Source: Pseudeuparius sepicola
Taxonomy: Eukaryota > Arthropoda > Insecta > Coleoptera > Anthribidae
DNA length: 64,000 nucleotides
Reading direction: 5' to 3'
NCBI GenBank assembly: GCA_963920635.1
Contig: OY987298.1
Location: forward strand, 3,410,001 to 3,474,000
Shown piece by piece: positions 11,943 through 21,465 of this stretch. The notes beneath the pieces are model-generated. The model did no database searches, was not told the DNA's origin, and saw only the letters and a program-made list of their open reading frames with translations. Numbering within the stretch: the stretch's first letter is position 1; every line of letters begins with the position of its first letter. The translations under genes and the position numbers were made by a program.

Positions 11943-12220
11943 TCGTTTAAATGATTAAATAACATTCAATTTAAACTGTACATGGACTGGACATGCGCAA
12001 ACGATATGCTATCCTTTTTTCAGCAGTTTCACAACAAGAACTTGCATACTTCTTATTGGCAGCCTGTTCAGAAACGTGGAAAAATTAATTATTAAAATAC
12101 AAGTTCACATGGCAATAATATCCCTTTGGACCCACGCTAACGGTATACTTAGTTTTCCGAGGAATTTTCTATTTTGAACTTCATTCTAAAACACATGGCG
12201 TCCTGACTAAAATCATATCA
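11943..12220. repeat. Truncated copy of the Harbinger-like MITE (6520-7276)
   Basis: It shares the loop and inner right arm of that element: CGTTTAAATGATTAAATAAC, TGCATACTTCT-TGGCAGCCTGTTCAGAAACG and the TTTTCCGAGGAATTTTCTAT block. It stops before the termini, so neither end nor target duplication remains. Confidence 0.7.
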
Positions 12221-12824
12221 CACTGTCGGTCGTGTGCTTATGCAGGGGGCGCAGTAGGCGCTTTTGGGTATACACCAGGGGGGGAGGAAACGTGGAAGAC
12301 GGTGGAGGGGGGGGGGGTAATAGGCGTCGATGCAACGCTCCGCTTAGCAAGCAATTAATTTCAGTTTCGCGGGTGTAATTACGAAATAAATTTGCGGGCG
12401 GCCCAAAAACATGTCAGGAACACGTTGGTGGTGTTTTAAATTAATATTAAAGCGATACGTCGGGCGAAAACAAGCACACAAGCATAGTAATTATGACGCG
12501 GGATCTCAGTTTCCATGTCCTGAATGAGTTGTGCGATCTTAAGAATGTTCTATAGTTCACGGACATAAATGTCGAACGAGATATAGATAAAAAGTTATAT
12601 GAATAACCCTGTACATGGCTTAAATAAAAGCATTTTTTTTATAAAGGTTTTTTATTTTTATTTTGTTTGTGCTTTTTATTACCTATTTGATTCCCATGTC
12701 AGAAGGGTGGTAAAGAAAGTTAGTCCGCCATCTTTGAACATCCGTCATATTGGATTTAGTATGACGTCACTTAGGTACCTTATCATTTTGGAATTTGAAT
12801 TTTAATGATTGACTTTTTGACAGG
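12221..12824. other. No gene recognised; G-rich tracts
   Basis: It contains G-rich runs at about 12281-12317. The frame at 12599-12805 has no recognisable domain. Confidence 0.4.
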
Positions 12825-13643
12825 ACAGGATGATTTATTTAGGTCTACCACCGCGATTTTCTCGCTCATTTTGCGGCCTACAAAAAAAAACGTAAGAAAA
12901 AAAAATATGGCAATTTTGGGCAGCTAGGTGGTGCTGCAAAAGAAATCGGCATCCATGGACAACTTGTCGCGCAATATAAAAAAAACCTCAAATTGGTCAA
13001 AACTATTAATAGCCGTTGAATGTTTATTTTAAGAGACAGAGAAAAACTTTTATATTGAAAATTGATGGCACTAAGAAGCTTTATGCAACTGGGTACTCGG
13101 ATAGTTTCAGAAAATTACACAGGGTCCTCGGCTGTATTGAGGCTATGAAAATTTTTTTGTTCATTTCTTATTAAGCGATTTTATCGTTTATTTTAGGCCG
13201 CACAGAAAATACGTAAGAAAACAAAATATGGAAATTTTGGTCAGTGAGGCAACGTTAAAAAAGGAATGGGCCTCCGTGCCTAACTTTTCCTAAACTTAAA
13301 ATCGACAAAAATTTTCATTGTCTCAAGAGAGCCGAAGACCCTGTGTAATTTGGTGAAACTATCTGAGCCCGTGGATGGATGAAGATTGCTAGTGCCATCA
13401 ATTTTCAGTATAAAAGTTTTCCTCTGTCTCTTAAAATAAACATTCCACGGCTATTAATAATTTTGCTCAATTTGAGGTTTTTTTAATATTGCGCGACAAG
13501 TTGGCCATGGATGCCATTTCTTTTGCAGAACCACTTATAATTAGCTGTCCAAAATTGCCACATTTTTGTTTCTTACGCTTTTTTTGTAGGGCGCAAAATA
13601 AGCGAGAAAATCGCGGTGGTATAGTCCTAAAAAATCATCCTGT
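12825..13643. mobile_element. Second copy of the ACAGGATGATTT fold-back element
   Basis: It has the same arms as 1332-2153, from ACAGGATGATTTATTTAGG to AAAAAATCATCCTGT, with the same loop words (TTTTAGGCCGCACAGAAAA). It abuts the start of the CACTGAGG repeat at 13645. Confidence 0.8.
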
Positions 13644-14917
13644 ATACACTGAGGAAAATGGACCAAATAAAGTTTCTATACGAATCCAACCGATTTGGGG
13701 TTAAAAGATTTCTATTTGTAACAGCACAGCACCGATTTGCCAAAAATAACCGAAATTGCTGTAGCAGCAAAAAACTTCTTGCTAAAATCATTTTGCCGCC
13801 ACAAATAGATATCTAATTGAGGTTAATGTAAAAATACACGAACCTATTTGCTACAAATAAGTTCTTATTTGTGGGAGCAAAATCTCTATTTGAGACAAAT
13901 AGGTTTATTTTGCTAAGATATTCTATTAGCGGTAAATGGAGACCCTATTTGTCACAAATCGGCTCTTATTAGCTACAAATAGGAACGTTATTTGATAATG
14001 GCTAGTGCGCATGCGATTTGTAAAATTTCTTCACCATGTCAACAGTTCGGTCAGTTTCGTTTGAGCCGTCTGAAGTACAAGTACGCCGCTTGCCACGCCG
14101 TGTTTATAAAAATGGTGGCCGGACAACTCTGATAAACTTTAACTCGTTACCATACTGCTGTATCTCGACTGTTAAACAAAATGATCCAAGCCTTGTGTTA
14201 TACTTTGGAGCTTCAACAACCAACTTCGTAAATTTAAATATTTGAAGATCTGCAGATATAGTAATTCATTATGTATACAAAACATGGAAGTGATAATACA
14301 AAAATTATACCACGGATTGTGACATTTTTTGAACAAGACTGGACTACGGAAATTTGAATACCTTTGGGTATTTATTCCTCCACGACAATGTTGGCAGAAC
14401 TGTAATTCTAAAAAATAAAAACACTTATTGGCAGTAAATAGGTCCACTTATTTGCCATAAGAAAGTTAATAGGTCCATCTATTAACCACAGCAAAGTTAT
14501 CTTTTAGTGGCAGGTAAAAAGTCTATTTGCTCCAATAAGAATTATTATTTGCTACAAATAGGTGTATACAGGGTGGCCCACCACGAACTGCATCGATCTA
14601 TATATGGAAAACTAAAAGTAGGAAAATTCTGAAAATTTGGCATCTTACTAATGCCGATGGGCGCTGCTCAACTAAAATACTTTGGTGAATCTGGCACGTC
14701 CGGTTATACCGGAAGTCAATATCAACTTTCTTATTTCAAATGGAACACCCTGTATATTATTGCATTTTTTGATTCTAGGCATCATTTTGGAACAAAAACA
14801 TACAACATGTCCCGTGTCTAAATCCAACCGTTTTTGAGATATTTGCATTTTTCCGAAAAAAATGACAGGTGCAGACCTAAAATCAATTAGCAATTTATAC
14901 GAGAGTAGTTAAGTAAA

Positions 14918-14995
14918 GCGGATCCTGGCTCAAAGATGGCCGCCATATGTGAGCCAGCTTCCGCATAAGGGTTTTGAGCCTGAGCCAGGATCCGC
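14918..14995. repeat. Terminal hairpin, left Polinton end
   Basis: GCGGATCCTGGCTCA (14918-14932) has a perfect inverse at 14981-14995, and a degenerate second inverse begins TGAGCCAGC at 14950. The hairpin starts 14 bases from the element end. Its mirror is at 33429-33506. Confidence 0.8.
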
Positions 14996-15140
14996 ATAGG
15001 GTTTTCGGGGATAAAATCTAGCGGTGGGGGGGATTTGTGTGGGGGGATCCCCTCCACTTTTTTTAGTATATATTTCGATGTTTGATTGGTAAAGTAGTAC
15101 ACAGTTCTCACTTTTAACTTAACTAAATAAGATTAAAAGT

Positions 15141-15461
15141 ATGGCATCGTTTGTGACCCATTTAAATAACAGTTTGTTCCTGAAGAAATTCATTAGGGTC
15201 CAAGATTTGGAAGTCAACCGAAAGTTTGAGGTACATGCATTTACGAAAATAAACACCAAGTTCGGCGAGAAGATATCCTTGGAATTCGACGATTTCAAAA
15301 CAATTTTACCGCAAAGGTTCACGGTAGAATTTACAGAAGAACGAATTGAGCAAGTAAACAAGGACATTTTCAACGGGCGAAAGTATTATCTTATTAGTTA
15401 TGGACCTGTCGGGAAAACAACTAATATTCAATTTTCCGTCCAAGAACCGGAACAGCTATAA
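15141..15461 (+). CDS. OB-fold/ssDNA-binding-like protein, left-arm copy
   Basis: 106 residues from an ATG that begins MASFVTHLNN. Visible features are FLKKFIRVQDLEVNRKFEV, KINTKFGEKISLEFDDF, ILPQRF, the spaced pair ERIEQVNKDIFNGRKYY and LISYG. This beta-rich pattern (K-Y-V--------T-YG--I---LDD----LP-RF, then KYYLI) recalls small proteins in insect virus-like elements that I associate with an OB-fold single-strand-binding role. No catalytic motif is present. It is the gene nearest the element end and is transcribed inward; a TATATATT box lies at 15067-15074. An identical mirror copy is at 32963-33283. If the role is right, it would bind ssDNA during element replication, although no polymerase is encoded here. 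The function is inferred from pattern only. Confidence 0.6.
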   Translation: MASFVTHLNNSLFLKKFIRVQDLEVNRKFEVHAFTKINTKFGEKISLEFDDFKTILPQRFTVEFTEERIEQVNKDIFNGRKYYLISYGPVGKTTNIQFSVQEPEQL

Positions 15462-15476
15462 AAATACTTTGGAGTC

Positions 15477-15824
15477 TCACATTCGAAAATTACAGAAACT
15501 AAAATATGAAATTGATATATATGAAATTAATAAGAACTTTAAACAATTAAAAATAAAATATATATAGCATAAGAGATGTTTCATTTCTTCTACCCATAGT
15601 AAATTAATAAAATAACAAACTACCCAGCAGGTGTACAACAAAGTAATAGTATAAAAAAAGTGCAAAACTGAAACTTGAATTAAAACCAAACACAATTTTT
15701 TCTTGCAGCTTGATGTAGCTCCAAACAAAAAATAATAATGCCTAATGATAAAAATTCTAACAAAAATAATAATTTCTGTGCCCTCTAAGGAAGTCCATAC
15801 ATAGTCCCCATGCAAATTCCCCAT
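15477..15824 (-). CDS. Possible small hydrophobic protein, left-arm copy (doubtful)
   Basis: 115 codons from an ATG (MGNLHGDYVW), then almost wholly hydrophobic and aromatic (FVRIFIIRHYYFLF, LLYTCWVVCYFINLLWV, LLISYISISYFSF), with room for three or four membrane segments. A TATAAAAG box on this strand lies about 100 bp upstream (15918-15925), followed by three GTTGGCGTCGAAA-like repeats. The base composition is AT-rich, so the frame may be open by chance. It ends 15 bp from the tail-to-tail neighbour. Treat as tentative. Confidence 0.25.
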   Translation of the reverse strand: MGNLHGDYVWTSLEGTEIIIFVRIFIIRHYYFLFGATSSCKKKLCLVLIQVSVLHFFYTITLLYTCWVVCYFINLLWVEEMKHLLCYIYFIFNCLKFLLISYISISYFSFCNFRM

Positions 15825-16048
15825 GTAAAGTCCCCATTTTAAGTCCCACTTAAGCCGCCCACTTTAGACGCCAACTTTCGACGCCAACTTTCGACGCCAA
15901 CGTCTCAGTTGGATGCAGTACTTTTATAAGGATCTACTAAGTAGGAGGAAGCTTTTCAGTTCCCACCTACAATTCTATAAACAGCCAATCCAGCGCAGAT
16001 AGTGACTCGAACCATTTTTGGCATAATTCCAGAGAAAGTTAACCCTTT

Positions 16049-16403
16049 CAGAGTTTTACACCCAACCGTTCAAATTAGTTACACCTTCACCTGGTTTTAG
16101 TACCTTGAATCTTTTTGTGCCGAGTCAACAAAAATGCAGACAAGTTTGCCCCCTTTTACTTTTATAGCAGGCTGTTCACATTCTTTAGACTTTCACCTGT
16201 TTCTAAATCTTCTTGCGCGACCCTTCCTTCAAGGGATAATCTTACATAACAATGATCCACTTTTAAATGTTTTTTGTCAGACTTTTTTTTTATAGTCCTG
16301 TAAATGGCATGTTATAAAAATTTACTGCCTGGTAGTTTTATAGCAGACTGTTCAAATTATTTAGATTTTCACCTGCTTGTAAATCTTCTCGTGCGACCCT
16401 ACC
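16049..16403 (-). promoter_or_regulatory. Three-copy 70-nt module ending in TATAAAA-like boxes, left arm
   Basis: Three imperfect direct repeats spaced about 110-180 bp apart. Each has an AGATT core, then CAGGTGAAAATCTAAATAAT or a variant, then TTGAACAGTCTGCTATAAAA or a variant (GTGAACAGCCTGCTATAAAA; TTGAACGGTTGGGTGTAAAA). No coding frame runs through. The TATA-like end and repetition suggest promoter or enhancer modules, or short noncoding transcripts. The module fills the gap between the hydrophobic frame and the G-W-F repeat gene. Function is unknown. Confidence 0.5.
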
Positions 16404-16675
16404 TGAGATTTTAATAAAAAAAGGCTTTCAATGTTAAAACTTAAATGAGAATATTTTGCTGTTATTGTTATTTTGATAAAAAAAACTGTGTACATTATTA
16501 ATATTCCACTTAAAATTCCTCGATAAAAATATTGCTTTAAAGTGGGTTAGTAAGGAATAGGTAAACAAAACTAAACAAGAAACCAGTATATAAATAAAAC
16601 AAACTAAAATTAATTAATGTTTTGTTTTATTAAAATAATTCATATATTTTGTTACAATAAACTTATATACAAATA

Positions 16676-17173
16676 TTAGCACTGTCGTTGTCTGCGTAGA
16701 CGGTCGAACCAACCTTCATAATATGCATAATTATAAGTCGTTCGATTTCGTATTATGTCCTCATTATTCGCAAATCGAAAATACCCTGCCACATAGCCAG
16801 ATTCGTATTCGATTTGACGCTGATGATTAAACCACCCTGCGTAGTACGCCTTATTATATGCAATGATATCAGATTTAGCCATGTAAATGTCATTAGCGTT
16901 CGCAAAACACTGACCGTATCTGATCCATCCATCTTGATATCCTGCACCATATTGAACTTTATCCATTTTCACGTCACCCTCCAGAAAACGCCTATTCTTA
17001 CCAGCCTGATGATCAAACCATCCCGCGTATAAACCTTCATTATAGTGCCTCACATGAGTGTCCCTTAATCGCCTAATTGGATTTGCGTTTTCTTCCGTTT
17101 TCCACTGACTATACGAACTCCATCCTGCACTGTATCCATCATCTGTCACTTTTCTTTTATTCTGAGAATACAT
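16676..17173 (-). CDS. G-W-F repeat protein, left-arm copy
   Basis: 165 residues counted from the ATG at 17173 (MYSQNKRK); the frame extends further only through a TTG. It consists of about six degenerate repeats of roughly 27 residues around a Y-x-x-[GA]-x-x-x-G-[WY]-[FI] core: YSAGWSSYSQW, YNEGLYAGWFDHQ, YGAGYQDGWIRYGQ, YNKAYYAGWFNHQ, YESGYVAGYFRFA, YNYAYYEGWFDRL. It has no signal peptide or membrane segment. I do not recognise the family; regular Tyr/Trp/Gly spacing suggests a repeat scaffold or binding protein. A TATAAAAG box and TCACTA initiator lie upstream (17249-17284), and an AATAAA signal follows the stop. It is divergent from the spliced gene at 17590. Confidence 0.65.
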   Translation of the reverse strand: MYSQNKRKVTDDGYSAGWSSYSQWKTEENANPIRRLRDTHVRHYNEGLYAGWFDHQAGKNRRFLEGDVKMDKVQYGAGYQDGWIRYGQCFANANDIYMAKSDIIAYNKAYYAGWFNHQRQIEYESGYVAGYFRFANNEDIIRNRTTYNYAYYEGWFDRLRRQRQC

Positions 17174-17248
17174 CTCAACGAGTGTTATAAACTTTTGCCA
17201 CAATTATCTAACTGAAGCAATATTTAATTCTTTGTATTGAATTGAATT

Positions 17249-17284
17249 TAGTGAATTTTGTTAAGGATGTGGCTGCCTTTTATA
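17249..17284 (-). promoter_or_regulatory. TATA plus initiator for the G-W-F repeat gene, left arm
   Basis: On the minus strand, TATAAAAG (17284-17277) is followed about 31 bp later by TCACTA (17254-17249), the spacing of an insect core promoter. Confidence 0.55.
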
Positions 17285-17480
17285 TTTAACGTAAGCATTG
17301 CCTATCCCCACTCAACAGCGTTGTCGTCTAATTAGAAAATAGAGCAATTTGAAGTAGAAAATTTTTTGGCAACGCCGAAGGGGTGGAGTTACCCCCACTC
17401 CCACCAGAGCAAAGTTAACGCCTAAATTAAAAAGTAGCAACGTTGAGAGCCATCCCCACCAACGCATTCATTTTAAAATC

Positions 17481-17517
17481 TACAAAAGGGTGTAGAAATT
17501 CAGCAAAAGCATCAGTT
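17481..17517 (+). promoter_or_regulatory. TATA-like box plus TCAGTT initiator of the spliced gene, left arm
   Basis: TACAAAAG at 17481-17488 and TCAGTT at 17512-17517. The spacing to the initiator A is 33 bp. The duplicated unit starts at 17522, just after this promoter, so the second gene copy has no equivalent. Confidence 0.55.
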
Positions 17518-17521
17518 TTCT

Positions 17522-19500
17522 AAATTTTGTTGAATTGTGTTCGAGTTTTGTCGTGTGTTATTTTTAAATTTATTACTTTGCTTATAATTATGAGTGTGTT
17601 CCAAACTAAGGCGATTGTCCACTACAATGCTGTTGTGAGGGTAAGTCAAAACTTATTTTTTATAATTATTAAATACGTTATTTCAATTTGCTTCGAGAAA
17701 CTATTTTGCTTTTTCGCATCAGAAAATTTTTAGCCAACTTTTTTCTTGTTAGCCGCAAGTTGGAGATTTTCTTATGCGAAAAATATTTTTTTATTTGCGA
17801 TATACTAACATTCAATAATTATTATAGTCACCATCTGCTTATAATCTCATCGAGACGCTTGCGGCAGAGGGGTCAGTTGAAAATTCATCTGAAGAAAACA
17901 ATGTTGATCATGTAAGTAGACATGTTTATGAATTCTAACAAATAATAAATGTTTATCTTATACTTATAGTATTCCGAAGTGGACGATGAAAGCATTAGAA
18001 GCGCAACATCGTTTGCTGTGTCGCAGATCGAGCGTGAGCTGGCACATGAACAATCGGTATATGTACAGCCTGCACAACCTGCCGAATCGACACATGTGCA
18101 GCCTGCGCAATTGACATATGTACAGCCTGAACAACCCGCACATGAATATTCGGCACATGTGCAGCCTGCGCAATTGACATATGTACAGCCTGAACAACCC
18201 GCACCTGAATACGAGCAACCCGCGCAACCTGCAGGGCATGCGTCGCCTGCTCAGTCTGAGCAAACCCACCGGCAGAACGTCTCCAGTCCTGTGAGGACTG
18301 TTGGGAAAAATATGGAGACGTTGAGAGCGGTTTATAACAGGGGGCGCCGCACAAACAGGTTTCCGGATGACAGCTTCGATTTTGAAGATCCAACAGCTGG
18401 AGGACGTCACAATTTGGAACTTAATAAAGTGCTGGAAGATAATGTTGTCGTCTTACAGCTTCAAAGTAATAAGCTGGCCAAAAATTTTGTTGAATTGTGT
18501 TCGAGTTTTGTCGTGTGTTATTTTTAAATTTATTACTTTGCTTATAATTATGAGTGTGTTCCAAACTAAGGCGATTGTCCACTACAATGCTGTTGTGAGG
18601 GTAAGTCAAAACTTATTTTTTTATAATTATTAAATACGTTATTTCAATTTGCTTCGAGAAACTATTTTGCTTTTTCGCATCAGAAAATTTTTAGCCAACT
18701 TTTTTCTTGTTAGCCGCAAGTTGGAGATTTTCTTATGCGAAAAATATTTTTTTATTTGCGATATACTAACATTCAATAATTATTATAGTCACCATCTGCT
18801 TATAATCTCATCGAGACGCTTGCGGCAGAGGGGTCAGTTGAAAATTCATCTGAAGAAAACAATGTTGAGCATGTAAGTAGACATGTTTATGAATTCTAAC
18901 AAATAATAAATGTTTATCTTATACTTATAGTATTCCGAAGTGGACGATGAAAGCATTAGAAGCGCAACATCGTTTGCTGTGTCGCAGATCGAGCGTGAGC
19001 TGGCACATGAACAATCGGCATATGTACAGCCTGCACAACCTACCGAATCGGCACATGTGCAGCCTGCGCAATTGACATATGTACAGCCTGAACAACCCGC
19101 ACCTGAATATTCGGCACATGTGCAGCCTGCGCAATTGACATATGTACAGCCTGAACAACCCGCACCTGAATATTCGGCATATGTACAGCCTGCACAACCT
19201 GCCGAATCGGCACATGTGCAGCCTGCGCAATTGACATATGTACAGCCTGAACAACCCGCACCTGAATATGAGCAACCCGCGCAACCTGCAGGGCATGCGT
19301 CGCCTGCTCAGTCTGAGCAAACCCACCGGCAGAACGTCTCCAGTCCTGTGAGGACTGTTGGGAAAAATATGGAGACGTTGAGAGCGGTTTATAACAGGGG
19401 GCGCCGCACAAACAGGTTTCCGGATGACAGCTTCGATTTTGAAGATCCAACAGCTGGAGGACGTCACAATTTGGAACTTAATAAAGTGCTGGAAGATAAT
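17522..19500 (+). repeat. Tandem duplication (960-bp period) of the spliced gene, left arm
   Basis: 17522 onward and 18482 onward match through the 5' leader, two introns and most of exon 3. The join is within GCCAAAAA/TTTTGTTGAATTG: the first copy stops at the NKLAKN codons and runs straight into the second copy's leader. The inner copy has extra internal repeats, so the match is not of equal length throughout. The same duplication is present in the right arm, so it predates or was copied with the inverted repeat. Confidence 0.85.
17590..18527 (+). CDS. Three-exon Pro/Gln-rich repeat protein, outer copy, 3'-truncated (left arm)
   Basis: Exons 17590-17640, 17828-17911 and 17970-18527, with GTAAGT donors and TATAG acceptors, all phase 0. 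The 230-residue product starts MSVFQTKAIVHYNAVVR. It has an acidic Ser/Glu segment from exon 2 and then YVQPAQPAE / HVQPAQLTYVQPEQP repeats. The part after NKLAKN is replaced by 13 residues read from the adjacent copy's leader, so the coiled-coil tail of the inner copy is lost. The family is unknown. The copy has the promoter but no proper 3' end, so its transcript may splice onward into the inner copy. Confidence 0.6.
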
Positions 19501-19665
19501 GTTGTCGTCTTACAGCTTCAAAGTAATAAGCTGGCCAAAAACAAGGCTGGTTTAAAAAATAAAATAGATAGGTTAGATAAATTAAGAAAAATTTTAGTAA
19601 ATAGGATTAGTATAATAGAAATAGATGAAGCGCGTGTGAATAAAATATTAACTAGTTATAAGTAA
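18550..19665 (+). CDS. Three-exon Pro/Gln-rich repeat protein, inner full-length copy (left arm)
   Basis: Exons 18550-18600, 18789-18872 and 18931-19665, with the same splice signals as the outer copy and 289 residues in total. Exon 3 encodes ERELAHEQ, then about five VQPAQ/VQPEQPA units, a QNVSSPVRTVGKNMETLR stretch and a basic NRGRRTNRF patch. A C-terminal helix rich in Leu, Lys and Ile (LELNKVLEDNVVVLQLQ, then LKNKIDRLDKLRKILVN) probably forms a coiled coil. I do not recognise the family; a structural or DNA-associated role is possible. It lacks its own copy of the upstream TATA/initiator, so expression may depend on read-through or splicing from the outer copy's promoter. Confidence 0.65.
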
Positions 19666-19908
19666 GCATAAGTTGAATCATATATATATAATATTACACA
19701 TAGTTTTAAACCAACGCTTTGTTATTCATTTCTCACCCAATACCATTATAAACAGCAAGCAATAAAATTTTATTACGTGCAATACAGAGTCGCTCGGTAG
19801 CTAAATACAAAAGTAATATTTTTCTCCTAAGCAGACCATACTTTAGCATAAGCGTACGTGCACACTTCCGGCTGAGGGAGATGTAAGAAAGGTAAAAAAT
19901 ATAGTCAG

Positions 19909-19981
19909 GGGATTTTACATAGCGATCGTCCTCGCTCGAACTCGCACGGACAAGCGGTAGCAAGCGGATACCTAAAATCCC
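19909..19981. repeat. Hairpin-like GGGATTTTA...TAAAATCCC repeat, copy 2 (left arm)
   Basis: The arms are GGGATTTTA and TAAAATCCC, extended by an imperfect CATAGCGAT / ATCCGCTTG pairing, around a GC-rich loop with GTCC/GGAC complementarity. It lies in a 325-340-bp unit duplicated with the 3' end of the Cys-rich gene; the sister copy is at 20244-20306. The frame at 19733-19963 is not supported as a gene. Confidence 0.55.
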
Positions 19982-20243
19982 AGAACATTTGTAGTATCAA
20001 ACTGTAGTTTTTAAGTAAATATTTTATTAAACGTTTATTTTCTTATATTCGAGAATTTAATTTAAATAATAATAATAAAACAATTATCCAATAATACATT
20101 TCATTTACAATAATACCAATGGTCTAGTTTTTGCACCTGTTTTACATATTAAGCATGTATCTTGCCGAAAAGCTATGCTTTAGCATAACCGTACGTGCAC
20201 ACTTCCGGCTGAGCGATGTAAGAAAGGTAAAAAATACAGCCAG

Positions 20244-20306
20244 GGGATTTTACATAGCGATCATCCTCACACGGACAAGCAGTAGCATGCGACTACCTAA
20301 AATCCC
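20244..20306. repeat. Hairpin-like GGGATTTTA...TAAAATCCC repeat, copy 1 (left arm)
   Basis: Same arms as 19909-19981 with a shorter, diverged loop. It is followed toward lower coordinates by a duplicated fragment of the Cys-rich gene 3' end (CTTTTCGGCAAGATACATGC on the minus strand, compared with CTTTTCGGCAAGACACCTGC in the gene). Confidence 0.55.
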
Positions 20307-20453
20307 AGAACATTTGTAGGTATCAAACTGTAGTTTTTAATAAAATATTTTATTTCACGTTTATTTTCTTATAGTCAGGAATTTAATTTATAATAATAAT
20401 AATAAGAACAGAATTATCCAATAATACATTTTATTTACAATAATACATTTTAT

Positions 20454-20954
20454 TTACAATAATGGTATAATTTTTGCACCTGCTTTACACATCAAGCAGG
20501 TGTCTTGCCGAAAAGCTATGTAAAGCTTTTCTTTACAGGCACTACACCGCATGAATCTTTGCAAAGGCATTTCTGTCAAAGAAAAATGTAAAGTTTCATG
20601 CCGATGCTTCGCATTGTCGGTGAAACCATTCAGGGAAACCTCTGTAAAATCTACCACATACGCACGGTAACAATTTAGGCACAAACGCGCCCTTTCTGTT
20701 ACCTTTACATATGCGGCAGATACACAGAGGCCCCCCACTGTCCAGTTATTATAACCCTCGGTCGGGTTAATGGGTACACTTTTCGCCACGACGGAGTCAT
20801 CGCGGCCAACGTCTACCCCTTCATCTTCGTCACTAGCATCATCGTCGTCAATGTCGTCGATGTCTCTTCTCAATTCTGCAGGCACCGTTTTCTCAATCTC
20901 TTCTTTTTCTTCTAACGCAAGTTGGTATAGGGAATTATGTATGGAGGCAGCCAT
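20454..20954 (-). CDS. Acidic, Cys-rich zinc-ribbon-like protein, left-arm copy
   Basis: 166 residues from an ATG (MAASIHNSLYQLALEEKEEI). An acidic block (DDIDDDDASDEDEG) is followed by a Cys/His-rich half: CLNC, the KHRHETLH pair, CSAC and CLMC. These CxxC pairs suggest one or two zinc ribbons or a RING-like fold. No family is recognised; a transcriptional or regulatory role is a guess. It has a clean core promoter (TATAAAA plus TCAGTT) and an AATAAA overlapping the stop region. Part of its 3' end is duplicated downstream with a hairpin-like repeat. Confidence 0.65.
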   Translation of the reverse strand: MAASIHNSLYQLALEEKEEIEKTVPAELRRDIDDIDDDDASDEDEGVDVGRDDSVVAKSVPINPTEGYNNWTVGGLCVSAAYVKVTERARLCLNCYRAYVVDFTEVSLNGFTDNAKHRHETLHFSLTEMPLQRFMRCSACKEKLYIAFRQDTCLMCKAGAKIIPLL

Positions 20955-20989
20955 TGTTATTAAATTTAATTTGTTTGGAGAAAAACTGT

Positions 20990-21026
20990 AACTGATGTCT
21001 ATTGAGATATCTCCAGAGTTTTTATA
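20990..21026 (-). promoter_or_regulatory. Core promoter of the Cys-rich gene, left arm
   Basis: On the minus strand TATAAAA (21026-21020) is followed by TCAGTT (20995-20990). The A of the initiator lies 33 bp after the first T of the TATA box. Confidence 0.7.
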
Positions 21027-21465
21027 GTCTAAAACATCAACCTGTACGAGATGTCTAGGAGGGGATCCTAGTGTTTTATGTCCTATTTAAATATATGCTA
21101 TAAAAAGTGATACATTTTTTTAAATTTTAATTCATCCATTTCAGAAAACTGTATTTTTTGCTGTTTTTTATTTTGAAATAAATGGAACAACTAATCTGCA
21201 TATTTGAGTTATTCCAAATTTCATAAAGATTGCAACTACTGATTTTCTTTTATGAATTGACGTGTAATCAATACAATGAAAATATTAGATTTTTAATACA
21301 GGTCGTGCCCTCTATTTCTGTAGGGAAACAACTACAGTCGTGCTTCAAAAGTACTACCAATTGATCGATATTTCGCCGAATACTTTACCCTTGCAACAGG
21401 TATGCGCAAGGGGGTTCGAAAGATACCGCTGGGTGGTTCGAAGGCCCCGCCGTCGAGGGCGCGCT

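Noticed and set aside
14036..14447. Facing frames at 14036-14245 and 14172-14447 as genes
   Set aside because: They lie in the repeat with ACAAATAGG vocabulary, overlap each other on opposite strands and show no domain or splice support.
17964..19467. Minus-strand frames opposite the spliced gene (RLYICQLRRLHMCR repeats) and their mirror in the right arm
   Set aside because: Shadow frames of the Pro/Gln repeat on the opposite strand. The plus strand has promoter and splice signals and the minus strand has none.
19733..20319. Frames of 62-76 codons in the hairpin-repeat region (and mirror 28116-28702)
   Set aside because: They cross hairpin arms and duplicated UTR sequence, differ between the two duplicate units and show no domain.
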